DNA of 64,000 nucleotides from an uncultured Polaribacter sp. (GTDB lineage Bacteria > Bacteroidota > Bacteroidia > Flavobacteriales > Flavobacteriaceae): NCBI RefSeq assembly GCF_947496195.1, contig NZ_CANMBY010000001.1, positions 1,488,001-1,552,000 of the forward strand, in the 5' to 3' direction. The position numbers and the translations under genes were made by a program. The notes under the pieces are model-generated. The model did no database searches. It had not been told where the DNA came from and saw only the letters and a list, made by a program, of their open reading frames with translations. This document shows positions 63,649 to 64,000 of the stretch, piece after piece (positions within the stretch are counted from its first letter, which is position 1; each line of letters starts with the position of its first letter).

Positions 63649-64000
63649 TTATTTTTTAAATTTCCAAAAAGGTATTTGTACTTCATTTCTTAATACTGTA
63701 TCTTTTTTTCTGTTAATGTATTTACGGTTTATTCTTAAAATGTGTTTCCCTTCTTTTAAGCTATCGATATTTACATAGGTTTCGAATCCTAATTTTTTAT
63801 TTTTATTTGAAGTTACTACGTATTTTGTTTTGTAATAAGTATCATTAATTTTTGTTAAATATATTTCATTAAATGTTTTAAAATATACTTTAGTTAAGCT
63901 GTCTTTTTTTCTGAAATCAAAGGCGTTAAAATTACTTGAAAATTTTATACCTGAGTTTAACCCTCTATGATCATCTTTTGGCTTAAGACCTGGGTTAAAA
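63649..64000 (-). CDS. C-terminal part of an unidentified protein (runs off the window)
   Basis: On the minus strand the frame from 63999 to the TAA at 63651-63649 is open for about 116 codons (FNPGLKPKDDHRGLNSG at the edge, then VPFWK-like QIPFWKFKK at the end). It ends 4 bases before the M28 start, so the two are co-transcribed. The visible part is basic and beta-rich, with an EGKHILRINRKYI segment; no family recognised. The 314 bases right of the M28 gene are thus coding rather than empty. Confidence 0.75.
   Translation of the reverse strand, partial: FNPGLKPKDDHRGLNSGIKFSSNFNAFDFRKKDSLTKVYFKTFNEIYLTKINDTYYKTKYVVTSNKNKKLGFETYVNIDSLKEGKHILRINRKYINRKKDTVLRNEVQIPFWKFKK

Overview
The window is a 64 kb AT-rich chromosomal segment from a member of the Bacteroidota, almost certainly family Flavobacteriaceae (Polaribacter/Tenacibaculum-like by gene content; genus is an inference). 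The evidence is the set of flavobacterial families (DUF6090, DUF2853, DUF2141, TonB receptors with carboxypeptidase-regulatory N-domains, DUF6428-like), promoters of the Bacteroidota type (TAnnTTTG -7 element), short leaders without clear Shine-Dalgarno sequences, and several TTG/GTG starts. No rRNA, tRNA, CRISPR array, transposase, integrase or phage gene was seen. The genes are tightly packed: no internal stretch above 300 bases lacks a gene, and the longest gaps (about 130-250 bases) hold the regulatory sites listed.

Layout. 1-3711: end of a UbiA-like membrane protein, a phosphoserine phosphatase/phosphoglycerate dehydrogenase fusion and an NlpC/P60 lipoprotein. 3791-16087: kynurenine catabolic cluster in one orientation: kynureninase, kynurenine 3-monooxygenase, 2-aminomuconate deaminase-like RidA protein, secreted M20 hydrolase, three DUF6090 paralogues, 2-aminomuconic semialdehyde dehydrogenase, an SDR with substituted catalytic residues, 3-hydroxyanthranilate dioxygenase, a membrane metallophosphoesterase and ACMS decarboxylase. 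Together they would take kynurenine to 4-oxalocrotonate. 16096-19472: TPR protein, DUF2141 protein and a TonB-dependent receptor. 19673-26490: PmtA-like methyltransferase, metallophosphoesterase, DnaK, DUF2853, L-serine dehydratase, YaaA. 26673-30312: an ECF sigma factor followed by four envelope proteins. 30317-34227: small proteins, RluD, PASTA protein, Ddl, CoaD. 34280-41483: M14 peptidase, lactonase, two-subunit molybdenum hydroxylase, SulP transporter. 41534-50181: Nudix/pyrE, SRPBCC/birA, and rsfS-ftsH-LUD-cdsA-psd-ACBP, YceI, epimerase. 50264-55626: zinc metalloprotease and a divergent VWA/MoxR pair. 55664-64000: TonB-type barrel, LytS/LytTR two-component system, and M23/M28 peptidases with a partial gene at the edge.

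The most interesting signal is regulatory. Upstream of the DUF2141 operon, the TonB receptor and the lytS-lytR operon there is the same pair of direct 9-base repeats (11-12 base spacer, the geometry of LytTR-protein sites), in the same orientation and exactly 35 bases before a -7-like element in all three. This predicts that the LytTR regulator encoded at 59.9 kb controls itself and the receptor/DUF2141 genes about 40 kb away. Other points of note are a sigma-54-like promoter with TGACA repeats before dnaK, the ECF sigma operon with internally duplicated envelope proteins, and a MITE-like inverted repeat inside the kynurenine cluster.
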